From contig ML664152.1 of the NCBI GenBank assembly GCA_007570785.1, positions 2,728,911 through 2,792,910 on the forward strand: a stretch of 64,000 nt of DNA, written 5' to 3'. The translations under genes and the position numbers were made by a program. Position 1 is the first letter of the stretch, and every line of letters begins with the position of its first letter. Positions 10,831-22,497 of this stretch are shown one piece after another. The notes beneath the pieces were generated by a model. That model saw only the letters and a program-made list of their open reading frames with translations. It was not told where the DNA came from and searched no databases. The stretch is from Antilocapra americana (Eukaryota > Chordata > Mammalia > Artiodactyla > Antilocapridae).

Positions 10831-12235
10831 GACCTGCAAAGGCGCTGAACCCAGAGCAGACACGGCCCCCAGAGACAGTGCAGACTGACAGGCTGCTATT
10901 ACTAATACTATTATGGCTTTCATGCTCCAATTGCCTGCTTCACCAACTCTCGGGGCACAATTAAACATGTGGGATACAAGGGCAGGGATGCTGAATGTGA
11001 AGGGGTTTGTCTCTGATCACTAGAAGCGCTTTGGCCTCCAGGGACGTGGCTGCAAATTGTCTGCCTTGAATTCGGGACGAGAGGGGGCCTGGCTGACCAG
11101 AGCTTCCTAAGCACCACCCACGACGACTGGGCTGGCCAGGAAAAGGTGCACGAGGGCGCGTGGGCGTGAGGGGGACATGGTAGGATGTGAGTCATCTACA
11201 GTTTCTGGCGCCAGCATTTCTAGAAACAAGATTTCAGGGTCCTTTCAGAAAGCGGTTTCCAAAGAGGGGTTTTGCCCGGCTTCGTATACCCAGGACAGAG
11301 AGGAGAGACACTCAGGGCTGAACTTGAGGTAGAGAGGAGGCAGGAGGGGGCTGAGCCCTCCTTCCCTTCTGGGGGCCGAGGATCTGTGAGCCAGGTGGGG
11401 CCCTGGCACGGGGGCTCCTTCCACAACCACCTCGGGGCTCCCAACACAATTGAGAAAGGATCCCAAGGAAGATGGGGCCCTTACTGAGGGTGTGTTTCTA
11501 AGGTTCCACATGGGGTCTCCGCAAGGGTCTTCACCACCCTCTTACCAGCTTCCAGCGTGTTGTCCAAGATGAATCTGGCTGAGGTCACAGTGGGACAGAC
11601 ACACAGCCTGGAGGCCTCAGAGCAGGGGATCCCTACCCTTCTTGTGGCTGGAGGAGAGCTGAGGGGCCTGAGCCAGGCAGCCCCTCTCTCTGGGCCTTTT
11701 TCCTCGTTTGCATAAAAGGAGCAGCAAGAGGAAGTTTGGAGGTTTCTAGAAGATTCTAGAAGACTAGCCACAAGACTCTGCAGTAGAGGTCTGGGCAGGG
11801 GCCATGGAGCCTGACCCCTCAGGACTGAGCGCTCAAACCCCTTATCATCAGAGAGCAAGTCACCTTTTGGCATTCACTTTCCAGACACCTGTCCCTGGAA
11901 TAAAAGAGCTTATTCTGCCCAAAACAACCTGAAAACAGGTCAGCAGGGACAGGGGTGCAGGGCAGCGCCCCGTCCAGAGTCTGACAGTCGAGAGAAAACT
12001 GCTTCTGGAGACGTTCTCAGGCCCAAACACAACGGTGTGTGGAGAACGCCCACCGCTGACCCCAAGCTGGGGCCTGTGGGCCAGGAGGACGGGCTCCTTC
12101 ACCCCCAAGTCCTCCTGGAAGTGTCAGAGGGCCCTATGAGCCTGTGTTCTCATGGTAGAACCCCCGTCAGTAGGCTGTCCATCCCGTTTCTGATGATAGC
12201 GTTATCTTGCCTAGTGTGGACACCCTATGGTGTGG
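10831..12235. other. Unique GC-rich intergenic sequence
   Basis: No repeat, RNA gene or supportable coding region seen. Open frames here are short and overlap on both strands, as expected from low stop-codon density in GC-rich DNA. Confidence 0.5.
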
Positions 12236-12366
12236 GTTGGGTTGTCTATCGACTCAATGGACATGAATCTGAGCAAGTTCTGGGAGATGATAAAGGACAG
12301 GGAAGCCTGTCATGCTGCAGTCCATAGGGTCACAAAGAGTTGGACATGACTGAGTGACTGAGCAAC
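12236..12366 (+). repeat. BovB extreme 3' end, sense
   Basis: Only the last ~130 bp of a BovB: 'gactcaatggacatgaatctgagcaagttctggga', 'cacaaagagttggacatgactgagtgactgagcaac'. The next 670 bp (12,367-13,037) are unique with no supportable gene. Confidence 0.8.
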
Positions 12367-13037
12367 CATTGGCAGGGTACATTCTCCATAACAAACCCTG
12401 ACTCCCAGGGTGATGGCATTAGGAGAGGGGGAACAATAATGACCCGCCCCTAACTGGGTGACAGGGGATCAGGGTCCCGCCTGGGCCCCTCTGTCACCGG
12501 AGCCCGTTCTGGAAACTGGGACAGTCTTGTGTCCCTGTGCCCTCAGTCCTGTCCCCTCACTGCCTGGCCTGGCTGCTATCTAAATGGCCGCTGCTTCTTG
12601 CCCTGTGACCATCTGCAGCTCTGCCTGGTGACAGAGGTCTGCTGGGTCACCCCACACCCCTCTGCTGCCCCTGAGGCTCCCAGAGACTGAAGGTGCTTCC
12701 CCTCCAAGCCGCACCCCCTGCCCATGTCCGTCTGTGCCTCCCTAACTCCTGCCAGTCCACAGGCATTGCCCCTCCCTAGGGCGCCTACCTCCCGCCCCTG
12801 CCCTGTGTAGTGGTCCTGGTAGCCTCTCACTTTGCCCCTTGCCCCAGGGTGTGGGACCCACAGCCCCCATCAGCCATGCCCCTGAGGAGGGGGCTTGCAT
12901 CCAGTCCCCAGCATCCCTGGAGCCCAGCCCAGAGCCAGGTCAGTGATTAGACAACAGGGGGCCAACAGGTGATGAAGACAAAATGAACACAGCTATTTTT
13001 TTTAGAATAGCAGTTATTCTTAGATATTGAGAAGAGA

Positions 13038-13160
13038 TGGGGCTTTCCTGGTGGTCCAGTGGTTAAGACTCTCTGCTTCCAATTCAAGGGGCTCAGGTTC
13101 TATCCCTGGTCAGGAAACTAAGATCCCACAAGCCACATGGTGCGGCCAAAGGTAAAAATA
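13038..13160 (+). repeat. CHR-1-type SINE
   Basis: 'ggggctttcctggtggtccagtggttaagactctctgcttcc', then 'ggttctatccctggtcaggaaactaagatcccacaagccacatgg' and a short A-rich tail. The sequence from about 13,165 to 14,238 is unique with no supportable gene. Confidence 0.85.
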
Positions 13161-14236
13161 AAGAAGAAGAAATAGAGGTGAGGATGGGTATTTTTATTAA
13201 TAAACATGAAAAAAGAAATTGACGTTGGCATCATTTGAAATGTGAAGTTCAGTTCTATGACCAGACCAATCCGAGCTGTAAGACGCAGGCTGCTTCCCTC
13301 CCCAGCGCTCCTACTGAGGGCTATGCCCCTGACACCCCAGGAGCATCCCGGTCTGAATGAGTCAGGAGTGATTAGCCCCTACTTGATTCCACATTCTCCT
13401 CCTTAAGAGTTGTGGACACTTGGGCTACATATACAGTTTTGCCATGAACTGTGAGTTTGCGATGGTCTGTGGGTTTCAGGGAGCCCTGCTCTCCTTCACT
13501 CCAACTGCTCAGACCGTGGAGACTGATCCCAGTTGGAAACCTGACCCAGCACAAGGAGGAAGGGGCGTGTGCAGGGGCTGAATCAGGTGGGGTGCCGCTA
13601 GGGCTCAGACCCACCCTCCAGGAAAGACTCACACTACACCCCTCTGCAGGCCGTACAGGGGCCAGCATGTGGGGACAAGTCAGCCCAGCCACTGCTACCA
13701 GGAAGCTTATGCCCTTATGGGGAGGCAGACAAAGCCTGTATTACAGACTGCACTTAGTGCCATGAACAAAGCAAACAGGGGCTAAGATAAACAGAGCGTG
13801 GGGCACCTCCTTAGGTGTTCCAGTGAGTGCCTGCCCCTCACTGCCTGTCCACTATCCATCCTCCTGGCCTCCCTTTTAACACAACCCCAGTGTTGGTGGT
13901 GCAGCCATGATTACAGCTCTGAAAATGTTTCTCAGCTCCCCTGGCAACAGGGTTTGCCAATAAGATAGAAATGATGGGCTGAGACTTCCAGGAAGGTTCC
14001 TTAAAGAGGGCAGCCTCCACTGAGAAATGCTCTCTTCCCTGTTCCATTATCTTTGTTCCTGCTTGGAATATGATTGTGACGGTTGGGGTTCCAGTGGCCA
14101 TTTTGTGACATGAAGTGATCTTCCCAAATAGTATTTGGTAATCCAAAGTTTAAACAGAAGGTAAGTTCTAGAGCCAAGCACTGGACTTTTGATTCTAAAA
14201 TCGATATTCCTCACACTCTCCAAGCCCTTTCCTCTC

Positions 14237-14238
<2 letters not shown>

Positions 14239-14277
<39 letters not shown>
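14239..14277. repeat. (CA)n microsatellite, about 19 units
   Basis: Uninterrupted CA dinucleotide run of about 39 bases in intergenic sequence. Runs of this length are usually polymorphic. Confidence 0.95.
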
Positions 14278-14279
<2 letters not shown>

Positions 14280-14377
14280 GAGACAGAAAACCTTTTAAGG
14301 GGAGCTTCTTGTTGGAGGGAAGGCCCCTGTGCATGCAAGGAATGTTTCTACTCATGTGAGTTCAGCTGTGAGAGTTG

Positions 14378-14812
14378 TTCAGGATGTGAGAGTTGGACTA
14401 TAAAGAAAGCTGAGTGCCAAAGAATTGATGCTTTTGAACTGTGGTGTTGGAGAAGACTCTTGAAAGGCCCTTGGATTGCAAGGAGATCCAACCAGTCCAT
14501 CCTAAAGGAGATCAGTCCTGGGTGTTCATTGGAAGGACTGATGCTGAAGCTCAAACTGCAATACTCTGGCCACCTCATGCAAAGAGTTGACTCATTGGAA
14601 AATACCCTGATGCTGGGAAGGATTGGGGGCAGGAGGAGAAGGGGCCGACAGAGGTTGAGATGGCTGGATGGCATCATCGACTCAATGGACATGGGTTTGG
14701 GTGGACTCTGGGAGTTGGTGATGGACAGGGAGGCCTGGCATGCCGCAGTTCATGGGGTCACAAAAAGTCAGACACGACTGAGCGACTGAACTGAACTGAA
14801 CTGAGTTGAGCT
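14378..14812 (+). repeat. BovB 3' end with ACTGA tail, sense
   Basis: It begins 'aggatgtgagagttggactataaagaaagctgagtgcc' and ends in 'cacgactgagcgactgaactgaactgaactgagttgag', the tandem ACTGA-type BovB tail, so the 3' end is intact. The encoded reverse-transcriptase fragment is broken. The flank from 14,813 to 15,904 is unique with no supportable gene. Confidence 0.92.
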
Positions 14813-15904
14813 TCAGGCAGAAGGAGCAGACAGATCAGATGACAGCAATCTTGTTCTCCTGAGAGCTCTAAAATCAAACTCTCAGTTTTCCTCTGTGATT
14901 ACAACCAGACAGAATTACATGGTGCCAGCAACTTATAAATAGAATGAAATAAATGGGGAGAAACAAGCAGATTAAGCCGCAAGCCACCAGGAGAAATCAG
15001 GAGGAGGAATTTGCTTGGTTGCTTTTTCTCACAACCCGCGACGCTGGCTGGAGTGCTCCATCTCTGCATCGGCCGTGTGGTCCCCCGAGCAGCTCTGGCT
15101 CCATTCCCCTGTCACGTCGGCAGAAGCTGAGGTGACAGTGCACTGTCCGTGGTGCTTGGGAGAACCGCCTGCACTCTCAGGTCTGCTTAGGACCCTGAGT
15201 CGGTAGAGTGAGACACACCCCAGGAGACACACGTTCATCAGATCGTCTGTGTTTGGGGGCTCCACATTCCTGCAGGGGAGGGTCCCGCAGAGTGCAGCCC
15301 CAGGCAGATTCCAAGGCAGCTGGGTGGGGGAACACCGGCTCCATGGCCAGGGCAGCCCAGGGATGCTTTCTCCTCCAGCATCTTCACCAGGAATCAGAAT
15401 GCTCACTCTTTGCAAACCCGCCCCAAGTCCAAAGTCCACATGAAGCACCCTGAAGAAGAGATAAGATTAGAAGTAAGCTATGCAGTGCTTTGTCTCTGGA
15501 GCTGCCAAACTCCTGGGATGTGCAGGAGGCACAGCTGTGATCTGCTCGTGATGGTGGTGCTGCCACACAGCAGGCGATACTGAGATTCGTCAGATGGGCC
15601 AGCAGGACACGTGCTGAGAGGCAGGAGCAGCTCAGCCTCTCTGCAACACCCCTCGCCCCCGCCCAAGCTCTGCCCAGAGAGACGTCTGCTAGGGCGAGTC
15701 TCAAGGAGCCCAGCCTGCATCTCTGGACTGTGAGTTTTCTTTTTTTTCATGGAAGAATGAAGATAATTTTCCTCTCTCTTTCTCCTTCTTCTTCGTTTTT
15801 GGTCTGTGAGTTTCTAAGCAGGACAGAGAGCCTGCCTCATGGAAGCCTTGGGCACGGGTGCCAGGAAGCTGTCCAGATGCCCATGCACAGTGACACCTGT
15901 CCTG

Positions 15905-16340
15905 GCCCTGCTGTCTGCTTTTTTAATTATTATTATCACATTTTAACTTTTGAGATGTAGTAGATTGACATGCAGTTGTAAGAAATAATACAGACTGTGC
16001 TTTTGTTCCGCTTCCCCCGTGGTGATGCTGCGAATGGCAGAGCTCTGTCACACCAGCACAGTGACACAGACACAGCCGCCCTGCCCCTCCTGTTGCCCTC
16101 GTCTCTTCACTCCCAACCCTCCAGCCCACCAGCTGCCAGTCTGTCCCCTTTTTCCAGCTTTGTCATTTTAAGGATGTTCTCTAGAAAGAATCGTATGTAT
16201 GTAACCTCTGGGGCTCTGCTTTTGCTTCCTCAGCTTAATTTTCTGGAGATTCACCTAGTGGGCCATGTTTGCCAACTGTCTGTTCCTTTTGGTCATCAGT
16301 GTCTTTTGAATGGCCCAGCTGTATTTGGGGGCACGCTGGG
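15905..16340 (-). repeat. Old L1M-type fragment, antisense
   Basis: Weak antisense L1M text: 'ttttaacttttgagatgtagtagattgacatgcagttgtaag', 'tttaaggatgttctctagaaagaatcgtatgtatgtaacctctgg', 'tctggagattcacctagtgggcc'. The sequence from 16,341 to 17,791 is GC-rich and unassigned. Confidence 0.5.
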
Positions 16341-17791
16341 ACATCTGTGCCCCGGTGTAGGAGCCAGAGCTCCCTCCCCACCTCTCCAGCCCCAACAGCC
16401 TGACCCAGGCTGAGCCAGGTGCCCCAGGTGAGGTTCAGGTGTGGGAAGGCGCTCAGCATGTGACAGGCATGTTTCCAGGTGCAGGCGAGCTCAGACAGCT
16501 TTTAGGGCCTCAGCATCCAGGGTCAGGGTGGGCGGCAGGCAGCTAGGAACTTTCCTGGCACGAGTGTGCAGCACCAGGGCAGAGGCTAGGGGCTCTGAGG
16601 GCCTGGTCTCAAGGCTTGGAGTGTCGCTTTTAGAAGCTTCCACCTGCTTCTCTGGCCTCCCCACCAGGCCCTGAGCCCTGCTGTCCCTTCAAACATCCTT
16701 TTCCAGCTGAACCAGCCTGAGAAATGTCTCCTGCTGCCAACTGAAGACACTGACCGGGGTACCCCCTTCTCCGGAAATGAGACAGGGTACGGGCCCATGA
16801 ACACACAGCTGGGGACAGAGCCCCATATGCACGAGCCCCCCGGGTGATGCGAGGGGAGCACTGGATGAGGAGGCCAGCCCAGCTGTGCAAGGGCCACACC
16901 CCCACCTCCCGGGCCTCCATCTCCTTGGCTGGAAACCAGCACATGTCACACGACGCCTGTCCCGACAGCACCTCTGTTTAGTGGCCGAGTCCTGGGTCTG
17001 GCTGCGTGGCTGTCATTGGAACAGAGAGCTTCGCCCCATGAAACCTTGTCTCACAGCGGGTCTAGCCTCTGGAGTCTCCTACTGGGCACCTTTCTCCTTT
17101 CTCTGCCATTCACCGCTCCCCTTGCACACTCACAGGCACACACACTTGCACACCCAGGCTCACCATCACACTCACAAGTCCACATTTGGGATCTGAGCTC
17201 ACTTTCTGGGAACTTTATGCTTAAAAATGAACTTGAGATCAGGAAAAAAAAAAGCTGGCAGTTTGCCTGCTGTTTAACTGCTTCATCTTGGTTTCTTAAG
17301 CTGCCCTGGTGAGGCACCCTTTTGGTTTTTGTTTCATTTTGATGTTACCTCTTGGGAAATGAAACCAATGATTCTGGGCAGGCATCTGACGGCAGGAGGC
17401 ACCACCCTTACCTTCCTCCAGTGGGGTTAAGGTGACTGCAGGGCTCTCCCCACCTACCCTGGGGGTCCAGACCCCACCACAATGTCCTCTCATCTTGCCC
17501 CTCCCATCTCACTAGGCCCAAGGCATTGCCGGGTTACTCCAGATTACATGTACAAAGGACAAGAGCCCCCAGATGCTGTGGTGGGGGCAGAGGGGCTGGC
17601 CTGGGTCCCCTGAGGTCAGGAGAGGGCTCAGGGATCCTGTGGGCAGGGCCAGCCCAGGCAGGAGAGCCCTGCTCACTCAGGTAAAAATATAAGTGGGTGC
17701 AAAAAACTCAGCAGTGGGATAAATAATATTTTAATAAATCAAAATGGATACCCACCCCCCAAATTAACAATAAACAAGATATCAAAAGTTT

Positions 17792-18124
17792 AAGTAGGAC
17801 ATCTCGGTAGAGCAGTGGATAAGAATCCACCTGCCAGTCCAGGGGATGTGGGTTCAATCTCTGGTCCGGGAAAATCCCACATGCTGAGGGACAACTAAGC
17901 CCCTGCACCACAGCTACTGAGCCTGTGCTCTAGAGCCCAGGAGCCGCACTATGGAAGGCCCTGCACCCTGAGCCTGTGCTCCGAAACAGAGATGCCACCC
18001 CAGGGAGAGGTCCATGCACCCCAGCTAGGAGAAGTCCCCATTTGTTGCCACTTGAGGAAAGCCCCTGCAGCAATGAAGACCCAGCACAGCCAAAAATTAA
18101 TTTTTAAAAATTTTTAAATAAAGG
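17792..18124 (+). repeat. CHR-2-type SINE
   Basis: Head 'taagtaggacatctcggtagagcagtggataagaatccacctgcc', then 'ggttcaatctctggtccgggaaaatcccacatgctg', body 'caccacagctactgagcctgtgctctagagccc', and a tail of A/T-rich repeats near 18,090-18,124. Confidence 0.88.
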
Positions 18125-18373
18125 CAGAATCTGACCCTAGCTTCACCACCCTTTCCACTCACCTCTCCTGACCTTAGCCCCACTCGTGGGCAGCTTGGCC
18201 CGCAAAGTGGAAGTGGAAGGATGGCTCTGGGGTCCGTGTGTGGCTCAGGGGTCTCTGGGCTTTGCAGCCAGTCAGGTCCTCCTGTCGCCCACGTGGCAGA
18301 GGGCTTCGAGAAGTGAGTCGGGGTTGTTCCCTAGAGTCCTACAGCTGTTGCTCTGAGCATCACAAATGCACAT

Positions 18374-18402
18374 GTGCGCGCCCACACACACACACACACA
18401 TC
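18374..18402. repeat. Short (CA)n microsatellite
   Basis: CA run within a CA/TG-rich stretch in unique sequence. Confidence 0.85.
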
Positions 18403-18637
18403 CACACATGAACATGTGTGCACAGCAGCTGGCCTCTAGGGAGCCGCTCCTCACTGCTTGTGGGCTGCAGCGGTGGCTGCCGAGTCCTCATTAGCCAGAG
18501 CAGGTTTCTGAACCCGGGTCAAAAGTCATCTAGGCAAGAACTGATGGAGGCCAGGCCCCCGACGGGGCTTAGTCAGTGATGCTCTCTGACTCAGGTGTCA
18601 GCTCTGCCTGGGCACTGACCCTCCGACAGGGACACTT

Positions 18638-18664
18638 CTACGTGTGTGTGTGTGCGCGCGCACC
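18638..18664. repeat. Alternating purine-pyrimidine tract (GT)n(GC)n
   Basis: The run passes from GT repeats straight into GC repeats ('gtgtgtgtgtgcgcgcgc'), a classic Z-DNA-capable sequence. The flanking unique DNA (18,125-19,589) shows no supportable gene. Confidence 0.85.
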
Positions 18665-19589
18665 TGTGGGTATGCACTCCTCATCTACCTCCCTGGGGGG
18701 ACGTCATGTCCACCAGGCACAGCCTCTCATGCCACCCACCTCTCCATCTGCAGCACAGAGTCACCCACTCTGCTGGAGTGAGGAAGGAGTGACGTGGGCA
18801 GGGGTCTATGGGGCTGTGCCCTTCTGTGCGGTCTGTTTTGTGAAGCCCCCATGTGGCAGGGTGGACTGTGGTCTACTGCCGGCTCTGCAAGGCCGCCTGT
18901 TGACCTCGTGGCTCTTCAGGGCCGTGGGGAAGGCAGGTGGGCTCCGGGGCCAGAGGTGCAATTTCCACGGGCCCCAGGGAGAGGACGGCATAGACAGCAC
19001 CACCCACAGTGGCTGTGCTGGGAGCCCCATCTCAAGGCGGTAGCAAGGCAGTGACCTTGCTTCCCTCCCAGCCGCAATTCTCCAGGCCTGACCCGACCCA
19101 TTGTGGACATTCATTACCACTCCCTCTCGAAGCTTCCAGCTCCGTCCGCCCCGCTGTTTATAGTTGACTGTTTGGGGAACACAAATGGCCACTGTGGCTC
19201 GGCCTTTATAATCACTGAAGACACTGGGCTGAAGTGTTTGCCGGCAGACTTGGAGTCTGGAGGGAAGGCAGTAAAACTGTCTCTCTTCTCTTCAGTGCTG
19301 TGTGTCCTTTCCTGTTTTAAGAGGCCTCTCCAAAAACACAGCTTATTTTAAATAAACCGCCCATTCCTCCCTCTCCTAACCCACCATTCATGGGAGAGAG
19401 GCATCTCTTCCATTTGCGGGTTTAGGAAGGTCCCGGCTGTTTCCACAAGGCCCCATTTTCCCAATTTCACAGCCTCTCCTTTGTCCTCCCCAGGCTTGGA
19501 AGGCAACCTCTGTTCAGCACAAGTAGAGTGGAAAAAAAATGATAAAAACCTTATTCACAACTTATCCACTTATCCACACTGCTCTGGGC

Positions 19590-19715
19590 CCATGTGCCTC
19601 TAAGTACTTTACACGCATCAGTTCACTGAATCCTTTGGACAACCCTGAGCCAGTGCGTTGCCAATTCCCAGGTGAGAGACGGGAAACAGGGCTGGCTGAC
19701 TGTGCACTGCATCCT
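19590..19715 (+). repeat. MIR SINE remnant
   Basis: MIR-like core: 'tctaagtactttacacgcatcagttcactgaatcctttggacaaccctgagcc', then 'aattcccaggtgagagacgggaaacagg'. Diverged. Confidence 0.6.
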
Positions 19716-20013
19716 AAAGCTGCTCTGGGCTCAATGGTCCTGAGGTCCCTGGGGCCTGAGCCCTGCCTGCCCCCTCATTGCTTGTTAGGAGGTGCCGGGG
19801 GCTGTGGGCTTCTGACCAGGTGAGTGTGTGAAGTGTGTGGGGGTGATGTGGGGAAGACCCCACGTCCTGGAGGCCGTCCAGGGAACTTTCATGAGCTTCC
19901 AGCCAAGCCATCCTAAATGCCCACAGGCCTGGCCCACGAGAAAGAGAGGGTTTCTGGGAGAGCCAGCTCACCTGGCCTCTGAGCCAGCCCCTCACCCCAG
20001 GGAGAGGGGACTT

Positions 20014-20039
20014 CCCCCCCCCCCCCCCCCCCCCCCCCC
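20014..20039. repeat. Homopolymer of 26 C
   Basis: An uninterrupted C run. Its G-rich complement can form G-quadruplexes. Its length is prone to sequencing and assembly error. Surrounding sequence is unique and GC-rich. Confidence 0.95.
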
Positions 20040-20496
20040 AGTCAGTGGGTCTCCCCCTCCCACTGGGTTGCCGTGGCTACTGGACGCTGCCCCCACCTGC
20101 ACTATTGGGTAGATCAGGCTGCCATCAGCCTGCTGAGCAGCCAGGCAGGTGGCGGGAGGGAAGCGTGGCTGCCGGCGGCTCTCTAGTCCCAGGAGACACC
20201 CGAAGCGCTGAGCAGCCTTCCCGAGGCTTGAGGCTCCTGCCCCAGGCCTGTGGGGCCAGCGCCTAAGGAGCACTGGGAGACAGGCACCCTGCCTGAGCCA
20301 GGCGTCAGCCTGTCTGCCTCCTGGAGACCATCCCCCAGCCTTCTCCAGGAAGGAACTGGCAGATACAGGCGGGAGAGAACAAGAGGGAAAGTCCAGTGAG
20401 AGAACAAGTCGGATGAGGAAGGCAGAGCCTCAGCACTGGCCGGAGAGCAGGGGCTACCTCCTCCCTCCGGGACAGATGGGCCAGCTTTCCTGTACA

Positions 20497-20600
20497 CACA
20501 CACGCGCATGCAGATACACATCATACCACACACACACACTCACACCCCAGATTCACACATGTGTGCATACACACAACACACATACACACTCACCTCTGCG
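20497..20600. repeat. CA-rich imperfect simple repeat
   Basis: Interrupted CA/ACAC tracts over about 100 bp ('tacacacacacgcgcatgcagatacacatcataccacacacacac...'). The sequence on to 21,182 is unique with no supportable gene. Confidence 0.85.
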
Positions 20601-21182
20601 TGTGTTCCCCTGACCTGAGCTGTGTGTGTGGTCCTGTGGACCCATGCAAGCTATGAACACCAGAGTGCATGTGGCCCCACCCCCACCATGGTCACACAGA
20701 GGACCTGGGACAACAGCCTGGAGACTGGGGGCCCCAAGCTGAGACCCTGATCATACACACACAACTGGCGCTGGTCCAGTAAGAATGTGCCCCGGAGGTT
20801 CGCGGCAGTGTGGGTCAGGGGTGTGGGCAGCCCAGGCCATCCAGGGGACTTCCCAGGTGGGGAAAGGGCTTCACGTGGCCATGAGCCATGGAGGAAGGGA
20901 TGCCCCCACCGCACAGGGGAAGCCGCACAGTCAGTGTGGGAGTTAACAATGAAAGGGGGATGAGGTCCCCGCACAATGACATATACATGGACCCAACAGG
21001 CAGCCCTGCAGCGGAGGACCCACCAGCAAAGTCCAGGAGTGGACAACTGAGGTCAGAGAGAAAGAAAGAGATGGAAGAAGGACTTCCGGTGAAGAGACAT
21101 AGGCATTTCAATCTAAAAACAAACGGGCAAGTCTGGCAGCCAGGCAGTGGTTACATAGAGTTTAAATAGAATTGAAAAGAGG

Positions 21183-21467
21183 CATTCAGGACTTCCCTGG
21201 GGGCTCAGTGGTAAAGAACCTGCCTGCCAATGCAGGAGACACAGGTTCCCTGCCTGGTCCGGGAAGATCCCACATGCTGCAGGGTATCTAAGCCCGTGCC
21301 CCACAGCTCCTGAGCCTGTGCTCCAGAGCCCGTGAGCAAGACAGGAGAAGCTGCTGCAAGGAGAAGCCCACACACCACGGCTAGAGAGGAGCCCCCACTC
21401 ACCGCAATGAAAGCAAAGACAGAGAGCAACGAAGAGTCAGCAGAGCCAAAAACACTTTAAAAAACTG
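21183..21467 (+). repeat. CHR-2-type SINE
   Basis: Head 'ggacttccctgggggctcagtggtaaagaacctgcctgccaatgcagg', then 'ggtccgggaagatcccacatgctgcaggg', body 'cccacagctcctgagcctgtgctccagagccc', and a poorly preserved A-rich end. The next 540 bp (21,468-22,007) are unassigned. Confidence 0.88.
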
Positions 21468-22007
21468 TGTCCATAATCTAAGAAAACAGATGTCCAAACA
21501 AAAACTCGTCCTCCCAGGAGAGGGACGAAGACGGACCTTCTCCCACGACCGTGCTGAAATCACAGCTATTCACAGAGCAACTATTGGTGACAGAGACTGG
21601 AGACTGGGCAGACAATACCCAGAGTAACACACCCACGGAGACAGAGTAGCTTAGTGGGTGTCAGGGGCTGAGGCTGGGGTGGGGTGATGGGTAACGGTGC
21701 AGGGTTCCTTTGGGGTGATGGAATGTTCCAGAACTAGGCAGAGCAGAGGGCTGCACCACCCCGGGGACGTATAAAATGCCACTGACAGTAAATGTCATGT
21801 GATAGGAGCTTTACTGCTACAAAAACCACTTAGGAAAGCAAGAACCATACCAGAGTAAACTATTGGCTCTAAGGAAGCAAGCGCATTTGGGTAGTGACCT
21901 GTTCAAACACACAGGAAGTAACTGCGATGAAACCAAGTTTACATGTGAAGACAGACAAGAAACATTAAACACGAGATCCTCTCTGTGTGTCTGTTTGGGC
22001 CTCTGCC

Positions 22008-22497
22008 TCCCGCGGGAACCTGACCTCCTTCAAGGTGGGAAGTCCTGTGCCCACCAAAGACGGATTCATTCTCCCCTTTCTAATGCTGGCGACGACACGT
22101 CTTAGAGGAGTGACTGTGGGAGGTCACGGTGACTGGCTGCTCTCTGTGTACACGCTGCCTGGATGCTACACCCCTGGTGAACTTGAAGTAAAATGCCAGA
22201 CGGCCTTTTGGATGGAGAATCCTTTATCTCAAAAGCACCCTGTCACGCACATGGGCTCTGGAGCACAGGCTCAGCAGCTGTGGGGCACGGGCTTCGATAC
22301 TCCGCAGCATATGGGATCTTCCCAGACCAGGCAGGGAACCTGTGTCTCCTGCCTTGGCAGGCAGGTTCTATTCAACTCCTAGCAGGTGGTCAGTGCTCAG
22401 AACTTCTGAGAATCTGCTTCCCAGAGTAGAATCCTCAGTTTGGAGTAAAATTCCCTGTTTGATTCTTCACATGACCATGAAATGAATTTTCCTGGCC
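22008..22497 (+). repeat. ERV LTR fragment, split by a SINE
   Basis: The sequence matches in order the one at 54,076-54,451: 'acctcc..aaggtggga', 'taatgctggcgacga', 'gtgactggctgct', 'tgctgcctgga', 'ggtgaactt', 'atgccaga', a 3' part with 'gtaaaattccctg', and an end like 'gaattttcct'. That makes it a dispersed LTR family. No internal retroviral genes are seen here; probably a solo remnant. Confidence 0.6.
22247..22378 (-). repeat. CHR-type SINE fragment, antisense, inside the LTR
   Basis: The plus strand reads 'atgggctctggagcacaggctcagcagctgtggggcacgggcttcg', then 'tgggatcttcccagaccaggcagggaacctgtgtctcctgcc', a reversed CHR-2 SINE. It interrupts the LTR relative to the copy at 54 kb. Confidence 0.8.
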
